Shown here piece by piece: positions 24,642 through 33,027 of a stretch of 64,000 bases of DNA. The translations under genes and the position numbers were made by a program. The stretch spans positions 1-64,000 of the forward strand of contig JBMONC010000046.1 of assembly GCA_049324875.1 (NCBI GenBank), in the 5' to 3' direction. How positions within the stretch are numbered: the first letter of the stretch is position 1; every line of letters starts with the position of its first letter. The notes beneath the pieces were generated by a model. It was given only the letters and a program-made list of their open reading frames with translations. It ran no database searches and was not told the origin of the DNA. The DNA comes from JAWLHU01 sp049324875 (GTDB lineage: Bacteria; Bacillota; Sulfobacillia; Symbiobacteriales; Symbiobacteriaceae).

Positions 24642-25958
24642 ATGCGCAGGGAGCGGCTGAAGCGTTGGGGGCTCGCCCTCCTGCTCACCCTGCTGGCCGC
24701 GGGGTGCGCAGGTCCGGCGGCGGCTCCGGGCTTCAGGTTCGAGGGGCTGGACCGCCTGGCCGTGCTGCGGGATGACCGCCTGCTGGTCCTCGACGAGGAG
24801 AGCGACGCCCCCCGGGAGGTGGCCCGGCTGGAGGCGGCCGGTGGGCTCGCCTGGTCAGCGGATGGGGCATGGCTCGCCCTCCGGCAATCGGATGCGGAGG
24901 GGGATCGCCTGCTCCTGGTGGAGGCGGCCACCGGCAGGACCCGGGAGCTGACCGGCCTCCCCGGCCGCCTCCTCTCCTATGCCTGGGCGCCGGCGGGGAA
25001 CGCTCTTGCCGTCAGCGTGGCGGCAGGGGAGCCGGCCGACCCGGCGATCCCCCGGGGCGGCGGGGTCTACCTGATCGAGGACCCGGCCCAGATGAGGCCG
25101 CGGCTGCTCGCCGAGACCGAGACCGGGGCGGGGGGACTGCGCTGGTCGCCGGATGGGAGCCGAATCGCCTGGAGCCGGACCCTCCCCTACGGCCAAGCGG
25201 AGCAGCGCAGCGACGCCCTCGAGGTGGTCGCCGTCGATCCGGCGGGTCCAGCCCTATGGCAGCATGTCGCCGAGGGGGCGGGGATCAACCTGGCGGGCTG
25301 GTGGCCCGACGGCCGGGGGCTCCTCTTCTGGACCCGGCCGGTCCACTGCAACTCCTGCGCCGCCGACGGCCTCCCGCTCCGCTCCATCGCCCTGGAGACG
25401 AAGGCGGTGGTCGACCTGCCCGCCACCCTGCTCACCCCCCGCTGGCTCTCCCCGGTTCCGGGCCAGAACCAGTTGCTCCTGGTGCAGGGGGGCGGCCGGG
25501 TCCTCTGGGACGAGAAGGGGCTGGCGCTCTGCGAGGTGGGGCGGTCCACCTGCCGCACCCTGCCGCAGCCGGAGGATTCGGTCAGCCTTGACCCGGCGCT
25601 CTCCCCCGACGGCAGCCAAATCGCCTTCGTCCGGGCACAGCGGCGGCCGGGGGAGTGGGGCTTTGCCTCCGAGGAGGCGGTGCAGGGGTGGGTGGAGAGC
25701 CGGAGCCTCTGGCTGATCCGCCCCGACGGCACCGGGGCCCGGCAGATCAGCGCCGCCGGCGGCGGGATCTACGCCCCCGCCTGGTCGGGGGATGGGCGTC
25801 ACCTGCTCTACATCAAGGATGGCGCCCTCTGGGCGCTGGATCTCGAGGCGGAGTCGGTCCGGCGGGTGATTGAGCTGGACTGGCCGGAGAACCGGTTCGG
25901 ATCCTATGGGCAGATCGCCCTCTGGTCCCACCGGCTCGCCTGGCACCGGCCACGCTGA
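24642..25958 (+). CDS. TolB-like beta-propeller lipoprotein
   Basis: A 438-residue exported protein. The signal peptide ends in a lipobox LLAAGC (about 17-22). Repeated WD40/TolB-type blades follow, with GGLRWSPDGSRIAWSR, LAGWWPDGRGLLFW, PALSPDGSQIAFVR and PAWSGDGRHLLYI. This is the PD40 pattern of secreted propellers. The role is unknown; sensing or binding at the outer membrane face is typical. ATG 24642 follows GGGGGG; an in-frame TTG at 24636 is an alternative. Confidence 0.82.
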   Translation: MRRERLKRWGLALLLTLLAAGCAGPAAAPGFRFEGLDRLAVLRDDRLLVLDEESDAPREVARLEAAGGLAWSADGAWLALRQSDAEGDRLLLVEAATGRTRELTGLPGRLLSYAWAPAGNALAVSVAAGEPADPAIPRGGGVYLIEDPAQMRPRLLAETETGAGGLRWSPDGSRIAWSRTLPYGQAEQRSDALEVVAVDPAGPALWQHVAEGAGINLAGWWPDGRGLLFWTRPVHCNSCAADGLPLRSIALETKAVVDLPATLLTPRWLSPVPGQNQLLLVQGGGRVLWDEKGLALCEVGRSTCRTLPQPEDSVSLDPALSPDGSQIAFVRAQRRPGEWGFASEEAVQGWVESRSLWLIRPDGTGARQISAAGGGIYAPAWSGDGRHLLYIKDGALWALDLEAESVRRVIELDWPENRFGSYGQIALWSHRLAWHRPR

Positions 25959-26073
25959 TCTCCAGGCCTCCTGCGGGGACCGGAGGGACGTGCCTATTCG
26001 CCACCCGGGGGAATGAGTGACTGGATCGGCCAAACCGGGGGAGGGCGGTTCGGTATAGACTTGGTCGAAGCGG

Positions 26074-26113
26074 TCAAGAATAGAAAACGGCCCGGTGATC
26101 ATGCACCAGGCCG
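26074..26113 (-). terminator. Terminator downstream of the 25-aa peptide gene
   Basis: Ten-base arms 26088-26097 and 26104-26113 with one mismatch and a 6-base loop, followed on the minus strand by ttttctattctt. Confidence 0.8.
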
Positions 26114-26139
26114 GGCGGCACCGTTGGATGTTCACTTGC

Positions 26140-26161
26140 GGGTTAGGTTCACTCCTAACCC
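26140..26161. other. Stem-loop directly after the 25-aa peptide stop codon
   Basis: Perfect 8-bp stem gggttagg/cctaaccc (26140-26147, 26154-26161) with loop ttcact. It abuts the stop codon at 26162-26164. No T-run, so it may stabilise or mask the transcript. Confidence 0.6.
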
Positions 26162-26239
26162 TTACAAGTTAAGGGAGAGGAGCTTCAGCAGGAGCCCTAG
26201 AAGAACAAGCCAAAAGACCCGTTCATCCAGTTTGCTCAT
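26162..26239 (-). CDS. 25-residue single-helix membrane peptide
   Basis: ATG 26239 behind a strong AAGGGGGTGAACGC site opens a 25-codon frame. It has a charged head (MSKLDER) and a hydrophobic tail (VFWLVLLGLLLKLLSLNL), enough for one membrane helix. Its ribosome site overlaps the stop of the recombinase remnant upstream, and a stem-loop plus terminator follow at once. A strong ribosome site, compact transcript and membrane character argue that it is expressed. A type I toxin-like or regulatory peptide is possible. No antisense RNA promoter was evident. I do not recognise a family. Confidence 0.55.
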   Translation of the reverse strand: MSKLDERVFWLVLLGLLLKLLSLNL

Positions 26240-26243
26240 GCGT

Positions 26244-26480
26244 TCACCCCCTTCCAATCAACGAGGCGCCGCCACTTACATATACGGACGAACCCATCGC
26301 CCCGTTCGATGGGTTCGTCCTGTTTCTCGTTCCCCCGACGAAGACCGGCTCGCCCTCCCCAACTCCCCGGCCGCCACGGGCCCGGTAGACCACGGACCGG
26401 GCCACATCCCCCTGCTCCTCGGTCGACCAGCGGATGTAGACCGCTGCCTTCCGCTTGTCCGCACACGCGGTGTTGTTCAT
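26244..26480 (-). pseudogene. 5' remnant of a large serine recombinase gene
   Basis: ATG 26480 with GGGAGG upstream opens a frame. Its first 25 residues read MNNTACADKRKAAVYIRWST followed by EEQGD, the N-terminal resolvase strand with the nucleophile serine (here Ser20). After EEQGD the similarity stops abruptly and the rest (about 53 residues) is unrelated and Gly/Arg-rich. The remainder of the catalytic domain and the DNA-binding part are gone. This looks like the start of a recombinase gene left after deletion. It may still supply a promoter and ribosome coupling to the 25-aa peptide gene. Confidence 0.6.
26286..26320 (+). repeat. Perfect 14-bp inverted repeat (strong hairpin)
   Basis: ggacgaacccatcg (26286-26299) and its exact complement (26307-26320) around loop ccccgtt. 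It lies inside the recombinase remnant. The plus side continues tgtttctcgtt, so it could terminate plus-strand transcription. Confidence 0.75.
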
Positions 26481-26539
26481 CGGCGCCGCCTCCCGCCATC
26501 ATGGTGTGCGATGGCAGACCGATCTGTCCATGCTCCGCA

Positions 26540-26623
26540 CGGCCGCGCACTTCCGCGCACGGGCCGCGCACAGCCGCGCACTGGCCGCGCACAGCCGCGC
26601 ACCGGCTGCGCACAGCCTCCGCA
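26540..26623. repeat. Four tandem 21-bp units (GCCGCGCAC-rich)
   Basis: Units at 26540-26560, 26561-26581, 26582-26602 and 26603-26623, built on cggccgcgcacagccgcgca. The middle pair differ by one base. The last unit merges into the sigA-like fragment. The 21-base period equals seven codons, but no credible gene runs through it. Confidence 0.8.
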
Positions 26624-26680
26624 GCGCCTTCGCCTCGATCTGCCGGACCGGTCACGGGTGACGCCGAAGACGTGGCCCAC
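26612..26680 (-). pseudogene. Frameshifted partial copy of sigA (region 4.2)
   Basis: The 69 bases match sigA 27978-28047 at 66 of 70 aligned positions: three substitutions and one deleted base. The minus strand starts GHVFGVTRDR, corresponding to GHVFGVTRER of SigA, then shifts frame and loses the recognition-helix end. Both copies lie in the same orientation about 1.37 kb apart, so a local duplication and decay is the likely origin. Confidence 0.85.
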
Positions 26681-26754
26681 CGGCAGGATGGCCCTTCGGA
26701 TGGCCCTTCAGACGGCCCGTCGGCGTGGTTGCGAACTGTGTGTAACCAATTAGA

Positions 26755-26783
26755 TTGAGATATTCAAGAGATCATACCATAAT
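26755..26783 (+). promoter_or_regulatory. Sigma-A type promoter for the gene at 26959
   Basis: TTGAGA (26755-26760), 17-base spacer, CATAAT (26778-26783). It lies in an AT-rich islet, giving a leader of about 170 bases. The 300 bases upstream of it are relic sequence. Confidence 0.65.
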
Positions 26784-26958
26784 TTCATTATAAATCATGT
26801 GGTGAAACGTGTGAGTGATGCATTTGATGCGTGGCACAGTCTAACGGAGACCTCTGGATTCCAGCTCATGTACGTCGTCCCAGGGCAGTGAGTTGGAGTT
26901 CGGGTGGCGATGATGCTGACTCCCGCCAGGCCTCGATCATTCAGGAGGGGGTGATGAG

Positions 26959-27870
26959 ATGAGACGATGCCACATCGTGATTCTGATTCTCTTCCTGCTC
27001 GCCGCTCTTGCTCCGACCGCCTCTGCCAACGGGATGCCCGTCACCCTGAAGACCTCTCCTGCCTGGATGGCTGTTCCCGACCCGGATACAAAGGTCGGCG
27101 TACGCTCAGAGCGTCTCACCGTCGACTTCCGGGGGGCCGCATTTAACCCAAACATCTACGGCCCCTGGGTAACCGCCGTCTATACCCTGGAGAACCCTGA
27201 GGACCAGCCCCAGTCGGTCGTGGTGGCGTTCCTGTATCTGAAGAACATCATGGACCTGGCGGTCTCCTGGGAGGGGACTCCAGTCAAGCTCCTCACCACG
27301 GAGGAAGCTCCCCCTGAGTGGCCGTCCGAGGGTATTCCCGAGGAGGACAGGCCTGCCAGCATGGCCTGGCTCAACCCGGAAAGCGGACAGGTGTACGCCC
27401 GGCAGACGGTGCCGCCCGAAGGACACCATGCGGTATTGATTCCCCTCACAGTTCCGCCAGGGGCGCAAGGGGAGTTATCTGTACGCTTTCGACAGACCAT
27501 CACCGGGTGTGACGCCTGTACTTCCCGGCGACCATTCCTTCACTACAGCTACCTTCTCTCCCCGGCCAAGTTCTGGCCGTCCTTCGGTGACCTGGAAATC
27601 ACGGTCATCCCGCCACCCGGGTACGCCTTCGCCTCCGAGCCCAGGCTGCCCATACAGGAGGAGATTGACGGGACCCTTGCCTACCGCGGCCGCTTCTCCA
27701 CCCTACCGGAAGGCGACTTCCATTACTCCATCCGGCGAGCCTCCAGCGGTGGACCCCGCCTGACGTGGGGTCAGATCCTCAGGGGCGCCCTGGTAGGCGC
27801 ACTTGCCATCACCTGGTTCATCCTCCTCATCTACAAGCTGCAGCAGATTCGCAGCGAGAGCTCTGCCTGA
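26959..27870 (+). CDS. Exported, membrane-anchored protein of unknown function (303 aa)
   Basis: A signal peptide (1-23, ending ASANG) is followed by a predicted beta-rich extracellular domain with VTAVYTLENPEDQPQSVVVAF and ELSVRFRQTITGCDACTSRRPFLHYSY (a CxxC pair). A single C-terminal membrane helix (ALVGALAITWFILLIYKL) and short basic tail complete it. ATG 26959 follows GGAGGGGGTGATGAG. The layout suggests a surface protein with the domain outside. It is monocistronic with its own promoter. I do not recognise the domain. Confidence 0.75.
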   Translation: MRRCHIVILILFLLAALAPTASANGMPVTLKTSPAWMAVPDPDTKVGVRSERLTVDFRGAAFNPNIYGPWVTAVYTLENPEDQPQSVVVAFLYLKNIMDLAVSWEGTPVKLLTTEEAPPEWPSEGIPEEDRPASMAWLNPESGQVYARQTVPPEGHHAVLIPLTVPPGAQGELSVRFRQTITGCDACTSRRPFLHYSYLLSPAKFWPSFGDLEITVIPPPGYAFASEPRLPIQEEIDGTLAYRGRFSTLPEGDFHYSIRRASSGGPRLTWGQILRGALVGALAITWFILLIYKLQQIRSESSA

Positions 27871-27894
27871 CCCGGCAGACGCCCCGCCCCCCGT

Positions 27895-27927
27895 GCAGAC
27901 GAAAAGGCCGCCCATCACGGGCGGCCT
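27895..27927 (-). terminator. Terminator of the dnaG-sigA operon
   Basis: Stem aggccgccc/gggcggcct (27905-27913, 27919-27927), 5-base loop, then ttttcgtct on the minus strand, seven bases after the sigA stop. Confidence 0.85.
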
Positions 27928-27933
27928 CCTGCA

Positions 27934-29064
<1,131 letters not shown>

Positions 29065-29091
29065 GATGACTACCCCCCTTCCGCACCCGCC

Positions 29092-31077
29092 TCAGGACTT
29101 GGACGGCTTATCTCGCTTCACGAGCTCCATATACTCTAGCACGATGGCAGGATCCACCTTTTGTCGGGCCGCCTCGGCGGCTTTGATCTGGTTGAACAAC
29201 TCGTCGCGTCTCCTCGAATCTCTATGCTTCCTTATCTTCTCGATGCAGTCTGCGGCTTCCTTTTCCGAATCACTGGACGGCACAGGTTTTGCCACCATTT
29301 CCGTCAGCAGAAGCCGGGCATCGGGGTCCGAGAGGCGATCCAGCACACGTGTGACGATCGAGCCGCCTGCGAAGGGATCCGGTTCCAGGCAGACCGGCCG
29401 AACCGCCAGGAAGATCTGCTGGTGAAGCGGATCCTCGAAGGGCACGGCGCCCAGCTCCCCTTCGATCCGCCGCAGCACGCCGGGGTTCTGCATCACCAAC
29501 AGGAGCAGCAGCCGCTCCGCCCGATGGGCCAGCTGGGCCGGGGTGACCGGGGTCTGCACCGAGACCGGGCGCTGCCGGGGCGGGTCGGTTCGCACCCCGC
29601 CGCCGGGCCGCTGGTAGCCGTGGGGCTGCCGCTGGAAGGAGGGCTCGCCCCCCCGCCGGGCCTCCGAGGTGCCCGGGCCTTGTGCCTGTAGGTCCTCGGG
29701 CACAGGCTCCCCTGATTCCTTCCTATTATTCCTGGAATCTGGCTGGTTATGCTGGAAACCCTCACGAAGCAGCCGATTCATCTGACGGTCAATCGCCATC
29801 TTGAGATCCGGCTTCGCCAGCGGGTTGCCACCGGCCAGCCGGTCGGCCACCTGATCCACGTAGGCCTCCCGCAGGACCTCGTCGGTCACGTCCGCCAGGA
29901 CCCGGGCCACCGCCTCCAGCACCCGGGCCTTCGCCTCAGGCGTCTGCCCCAAGTGCTTGGCCATGGCGTTCCGGAGCTTGAACTCGATCAGGGGGATCGC
30001 ATCGGCGATGCACTGCTCAAAGGCGGCCACGCCGTGGGCTCGGATGTACTCATCCGGATCCTTCCCGTCGGGAATCTGGAGCACCCGGACGTCGCAGCCG
30101 GTGTCGTAGAGCTTCTCCAGCCCCCGGATCGTCGCCATCTGGCCCGCCACGTCCATGTCGAAGGCGACGATCGCCTGGCTGGCCTGCTGGCGGATCACCC
30201 GGCACTGCTCATCGGTCAGCGCCGTACCTAACGGGGCCACCACATTCTGGATCCCGTATTGATGGGGCATGATGACATCCATGTATCCTTCTACAAGGAT
30301 AGCCTGATTCCTGGCGCGAATCGCCTCTTTGGCCTGGTCCATTCCAAAGAGCACGTGGCGCTTGGTGAAGAGCGGGGTGTCGGCGGTGTTCTTGTACTTG
30401 GCCCCCTGCCCCTCCAGAATGCGGCCGCCGAAGCCGATCACCCGGCCGGAGAGGTCGGCGATCGGGAAGATGACCCGGTCGAAGAAGACGTCGGTGTAGC
30501 CCGAGCCCTCCCGCCGGGGCAGGATCAGCCCGGCCTTCTGCAGCACCTCCGGCGGGAAGCGGCCGCGCAGGGAGCGGTAGAGCGCCCCCCTGCCCGGGGC
30601 CCACCCGAGCCGGAACCGGCGGATCGTCTCCTCGGTGAGGCCGCGGCCCAGCAGGTAGTCGAGCCCCGGCTTGCCGGCCTCGGTGAAGAGCTGGTGGTGG
30701 TAGAACCGGGCGGCCAGATCCAGCGCGTCGTAGAGCGCCCGGCGCTCCCGGTAGGCCTGCTCCTCCTCGGGGGTCCGCTCCTCCTTCGGCAGCGGCACCC
30801 GGGCCCGTTTGGCCAGGTGGACGATCGCCTCGTAGAAGGTCATGTGCTCCTGCTGCTGGACGAAGGTGAAGACGTCGCCGCTCGCCTTGCAGCCAAAGCA
30901 GTGGTAGAACTGCTGGTCCGGGATCACATGGAAGGAGGGGGTCTTCTCGCTGTGGAACGGGCAGAGCCCTACGTACCGGTTGCCCCGTCGCTCCAGTTTG
31001 ACGTAGGACGAGATCACCTCAACGATGTCGTTCTTGGCACGAACCTCGTCTTTGAACGCCTGGTCGAACTGGGCCAC
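29092..31077 (-). CDS. dnaG: DNA primase
   Basis: Makes RNA primers for replication. The 661-residue protein has the N-terminal CHC2 zinc ribbon (C39, H42, C60, C63). The catalytic core and TOPRIM domain (EGYMDVIMPHQYG near 270, VAFDMDVAGQ near 310 with its DxD) follow. A helicase-binding C-terminal domain comes last (about 510-661). A linker rich in Gln/Arg/Gly (about 440-505) separates core and tail and is longer than usual. GTG 31077 follows GGGGTGGTGAT. First gene of the dnaG-sigA operon. Confidence 0.97.
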   Translation of the reverse strand: MAQFDQAFKDEVRAKNDIVEVISSYVKLERRGNRYVGLCPFHSEKTPSFHVIPDQQFYHCFGCKASGDVFTFVQQQEHMTFYEAIVHLAKRARVPLPKEERTPEEEQAYRERRALYDALDLAARFYHHQLFTEAGKPGLDYLLGRGLTEETIRRFRLGWAPGRGALYRSLRGRFPPEVLQKAGLILPRREGSGYTDVFFDRVIFPIADLSGRVIGFGGRILEGQGAKYKNTADTPLFTKRHVLFGMDQAKEAIRARNQAILVEGYMDVIMPHQYGIQNVVAPLGTALTDEQCRVIRQQASQAIVAFDMDVAGQMATIRGLEKLYDTGCDVRVLQIPDGKDPDEYIRAHGVAAFEQCIADAIPLIEFKLRNAMAKHLGQTPEAKARVLEAVARVLADVTDEVLREAYVDQVADRLAGGNPLAKPDLKMAIDRQMNRLLREGFQHNQPDSRNNRKESGEPVPEDLQAQGPGTSEARRGGEPSFQRQPHGYQRPGGGVRTDPPRQRPVSVQTPVTPAQLAHRAERLLLLLVMQNPGVLRRIEGELGAVPFEDPLHQQIFLAVRPVCLEPDPFAGGSIVTRVLDRLSDPDARLLLTEMVAKPVPSSDSEKEAADCIEKIRKHRDSRRRDELFNQIKAAEAARQKVDPAIVLEYMELVKRDKPSKS

Positions 31078-31425
31078 CGATCACCACCCCGTCATTTCTG
31101 CATCTGCAATAGAAAACCCCTCAAATCCACCGGAGATGTGCAGACGGCGGCGAGGGTTCCGTTTCGTCTCTTTCCCTTCTACAACATCTACATGGATTCC
31201 TTCCGTATGTTCACCCAGTCACGAGGGATCGGGCGCGCGCCCTAGCGCGGTTGGGTGCGAAACCGGAAATTGGACGGCGCGGGAGCACCAACGGTTCAGA
31301 GGAATTCGGGTCAAATCTATACATGTAACAATGACGTAGCAAACCCATGGGGGAGATACGGCCCGGCCCCGGGGAGAAGCGGGCTGCCCACCCCCGAGGA
31401 GGTGGGCAGCCCATCTTCAGCCGCC
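31078..31425. other. 348-base region between the SLH gene and dnaG
   Basis: Next to the SLH gene is a 12-bp hairpin (31381-31412). The centre holds a weak minus-strand promoter candidate: TTGCTA (31342-31337), 15 bases, TATAGA (31321-31316). I saw no gene or repeat in the remaining bases. Confidence 0.45.
31381..31412. terminator. Hairpin after the SLH-domain coding region
   Basis: Perfect 12-bp stem gggctgcccacc/ggtgggcagccc (31381-31392, 31401-31412), 14 bases beyond the stop codon. No T-run on the minus strand. Confidence 0.55.
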
Positions 31426-32949
31426 CTACAGTTCCAGGACCTTTACCAGCCGGGCCAGCATGGTGACCGCCTCCGCCCGGGTGGTGGTGTTCGCAGGCCG
31501 GAAGGAGACGTCCTCATAGCCAGTGATCAGCCCGAACCCGGCGGCGGTCGCCACATGCTCCCGGGCCCAGTCGGGGATCTGGTCGGCGTCGGTGAAGACC
31601 GGTCCGCCGGCGACGCCCCCCTTCCCGGCATAAGCCAGGGCCCGGCTGAGAATCACCGCCACCTCCGCCCGGGTGATCGGCGCGTTGGGGTCGAAGGCCC
31701 CGTTGCTCCGCCCCGTGAGGATCCCCGCCTCTGCGGCGGCCCCCACCGCCCCCGCCGCCCAATCCGGGATGGACTCGGCGTCGGTGAAGGGGAGGGTCGT
31801 CCCCTGGAAGTCCAACTGGAGCACCCGAGCGACCATCACCGCGAACTCCACCCGGACCACCCGGGCCTCCGGGCGGAAGGTGCCGTCCTCGTAGCCGGTC
31901 ACCACGCCCAGCCCGACCATCTGCTCCACGGAGGCTGCGGCCCAGTGGCCCTCGGTGTCCCGGAAGCTGTTCTTCCTCCCGCCGCCGGTCTGGTACGCCA
32001 CCACCGCCTCCCGGGAGGCGAGGCCGTCGACGGAGACGTAGAGCCTGTTCTCCCCCTTCAGCAGCGAGGCCTGGAGCTGGAACTGACCGCCGGCATCCAC
32101 CGTGCCGGTGCCCTGGGCGGCACCGTTCACCACCAGCGTCACCGGACGGCCGGGGGAGCCCCGGCCGGTGACCGTCAGGGCGGCCCTGTCGGTGGTGGAC
32201 GGGAGGGCGTCCAGCGTGGGGCCGCTGCCCAGCAGGACGGCGAAGAGGGTCAGGTGGTCAACCTGTACCGAGATGGTATGGTTGTCGGTGTCGACGGTGC
32301 CGCCCAGCTCCACCCAGACCTCTGCGGCCGGATCATAGTAGAAGATGCGCAGCTGGGCGGGATCGGGGACCTCCGCCGGGTCGTAGGTGAAGGTGAGGGT
32401 GATGCTCCGCTGCAGCTGGGTGACCGCCTCCCCCTCCGGGACGGTGAAGGCGCTGACCTCCACCACGGAGAGGAGCCCGGCGGCGGTGTCGGCCTGGACC
32501 AGGGCCGGGTTGGTCCCGGGGACCTGCACGATCAGCTCGATGCTCTCCGAGACCGCCCCGTTGGGCAGGCTGACTGTCAGGAAGCCGCTGGTGACCGTGG
32601 TCGACCGGTTCGGTTCCACCTGCTGCTTCTTGGAATCGGCGGGCCTGGGCACCCGGGTGACGGTCACCGTCGCCGTGGCGGTGTTGCCCGCCGCGTCGGT
32701 GGCGGTGGCCCGGAAGGTGTTCTCGCCCAGGATCAGCTTCACCTTCAGGGTCGTGCTCTCCTGGTCCTGGATCGTCACCGTGGCCCCCGGCTCGCTGGTG
32801 GCGGAGAGCGTCACGAACCGGTCGGATGTCTCGGTCGCAGAGGCGGTCAGGGTGAGCGCCGGCGCCACCGTGTCCCGGGTGACGGTGATCGAATCGGAGG
32901 CGGTGCCGGAGAGGGCCTCGATCAGGTTGGGCCCCTCCTGCAGCGCCAC
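31426..32949 (-). CDS. SLH-domain cell-wall anchor, in frame with the giant surface protein upstream
   Basis: The open frame actually extends from 33024 to 31426 (533 codons) and continues the upstream surface protein after a single TAG. The first in-frame start is GTG 32949, 25 codons after the TAG, with GGAG touching it and no proper spacing. Domains: an Ig-like repeat starting before 32949, a second Ig-like repeat (TLTASATETSDRFVTLSATS, ATDAAGN), a ZU5-like beta region (GAVSESIELIVQVPG), then three SLH repeats (FRDTEGHWAAASVEQM; FTDAESIPDWAAGAV; FTDADQIPDWAREHV). SLH domains bind pyruvylated wall polymer. Alone it would lack a signal peptide, so it makes sense only as the C-terminus of the upstream protein. 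Confidence 0.75.
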   Translation of the reverse strand: MALQEGPNLIEALSGTASDSITVTRDTVAPALTLTASATETSDRFVTLSATSEPGATVTIQDQESTTLKVKLILGENTFRATATDAAGNTATATVTVTRVPRPADSKKQQVEPNRSTTVTSGFLTVSLPNGAVSESIELIVQVPGTNPALVQADTAAGLLSVVEVSAFTVPEGEAVTQLQRSITLTFTYDPAEVPDPAQLRIFYYDPAAEVWVELGGTVDTDNHTISVQVDHLTLFAVLLGSGPTLDALPSTTDRAALTVTGRGSPGRPVTLVVNGAAQGTGTVDAGGQFQLQASLLKGENRLYVSVDGLASREAVVAYQTGGGRKNSFRDTEGHWAAASVEQMVGLGVVTGYEDGTFRPEARVVRVEFAVMVARVLQLDFQGTTLPFTDAESIPDWAAGAVGAAAEAGILTGRSNGAFDPNAPITRAEVAVILSRALAYAGKGGVAGGPVFTDADQIPDWAREHVATAAGFGLITGYEDVSFRPANTTTRAEAVTMLARLVKVLEL

Positions 32950-33024
32950 CTCCAGGCTGAAGTGGCCCTGCTCGTCGGCCTGCAGGGTGACCCCGTTGAT
33001 CAGGACGAAGGCGGAGGGGTTGGT

Positions 33025-33027
33025 CTA
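33025..33027 (-). other. In-frame amber codon splitting a 2,638-residue surface protein
   Basis: The minus strand reads GTC AGC GGG TAG ACC AAC CCC. Before it the protein ends ITRESQTLVSG. After it the same frame continues TNPSAFVLINGVTL. The join falls inside an Ig-like domain whose parallel repeat further on has an ordinary residue at this point. It may be a nonsense mutation, a sequence error or a programmed readthrough site. Confidence 0.9.

Noticed and set aside
26540..26623. CRISPR array
   Set aside because: The units are back to back without spacers and there are no cas genes, so this is a simple tandem repeat.
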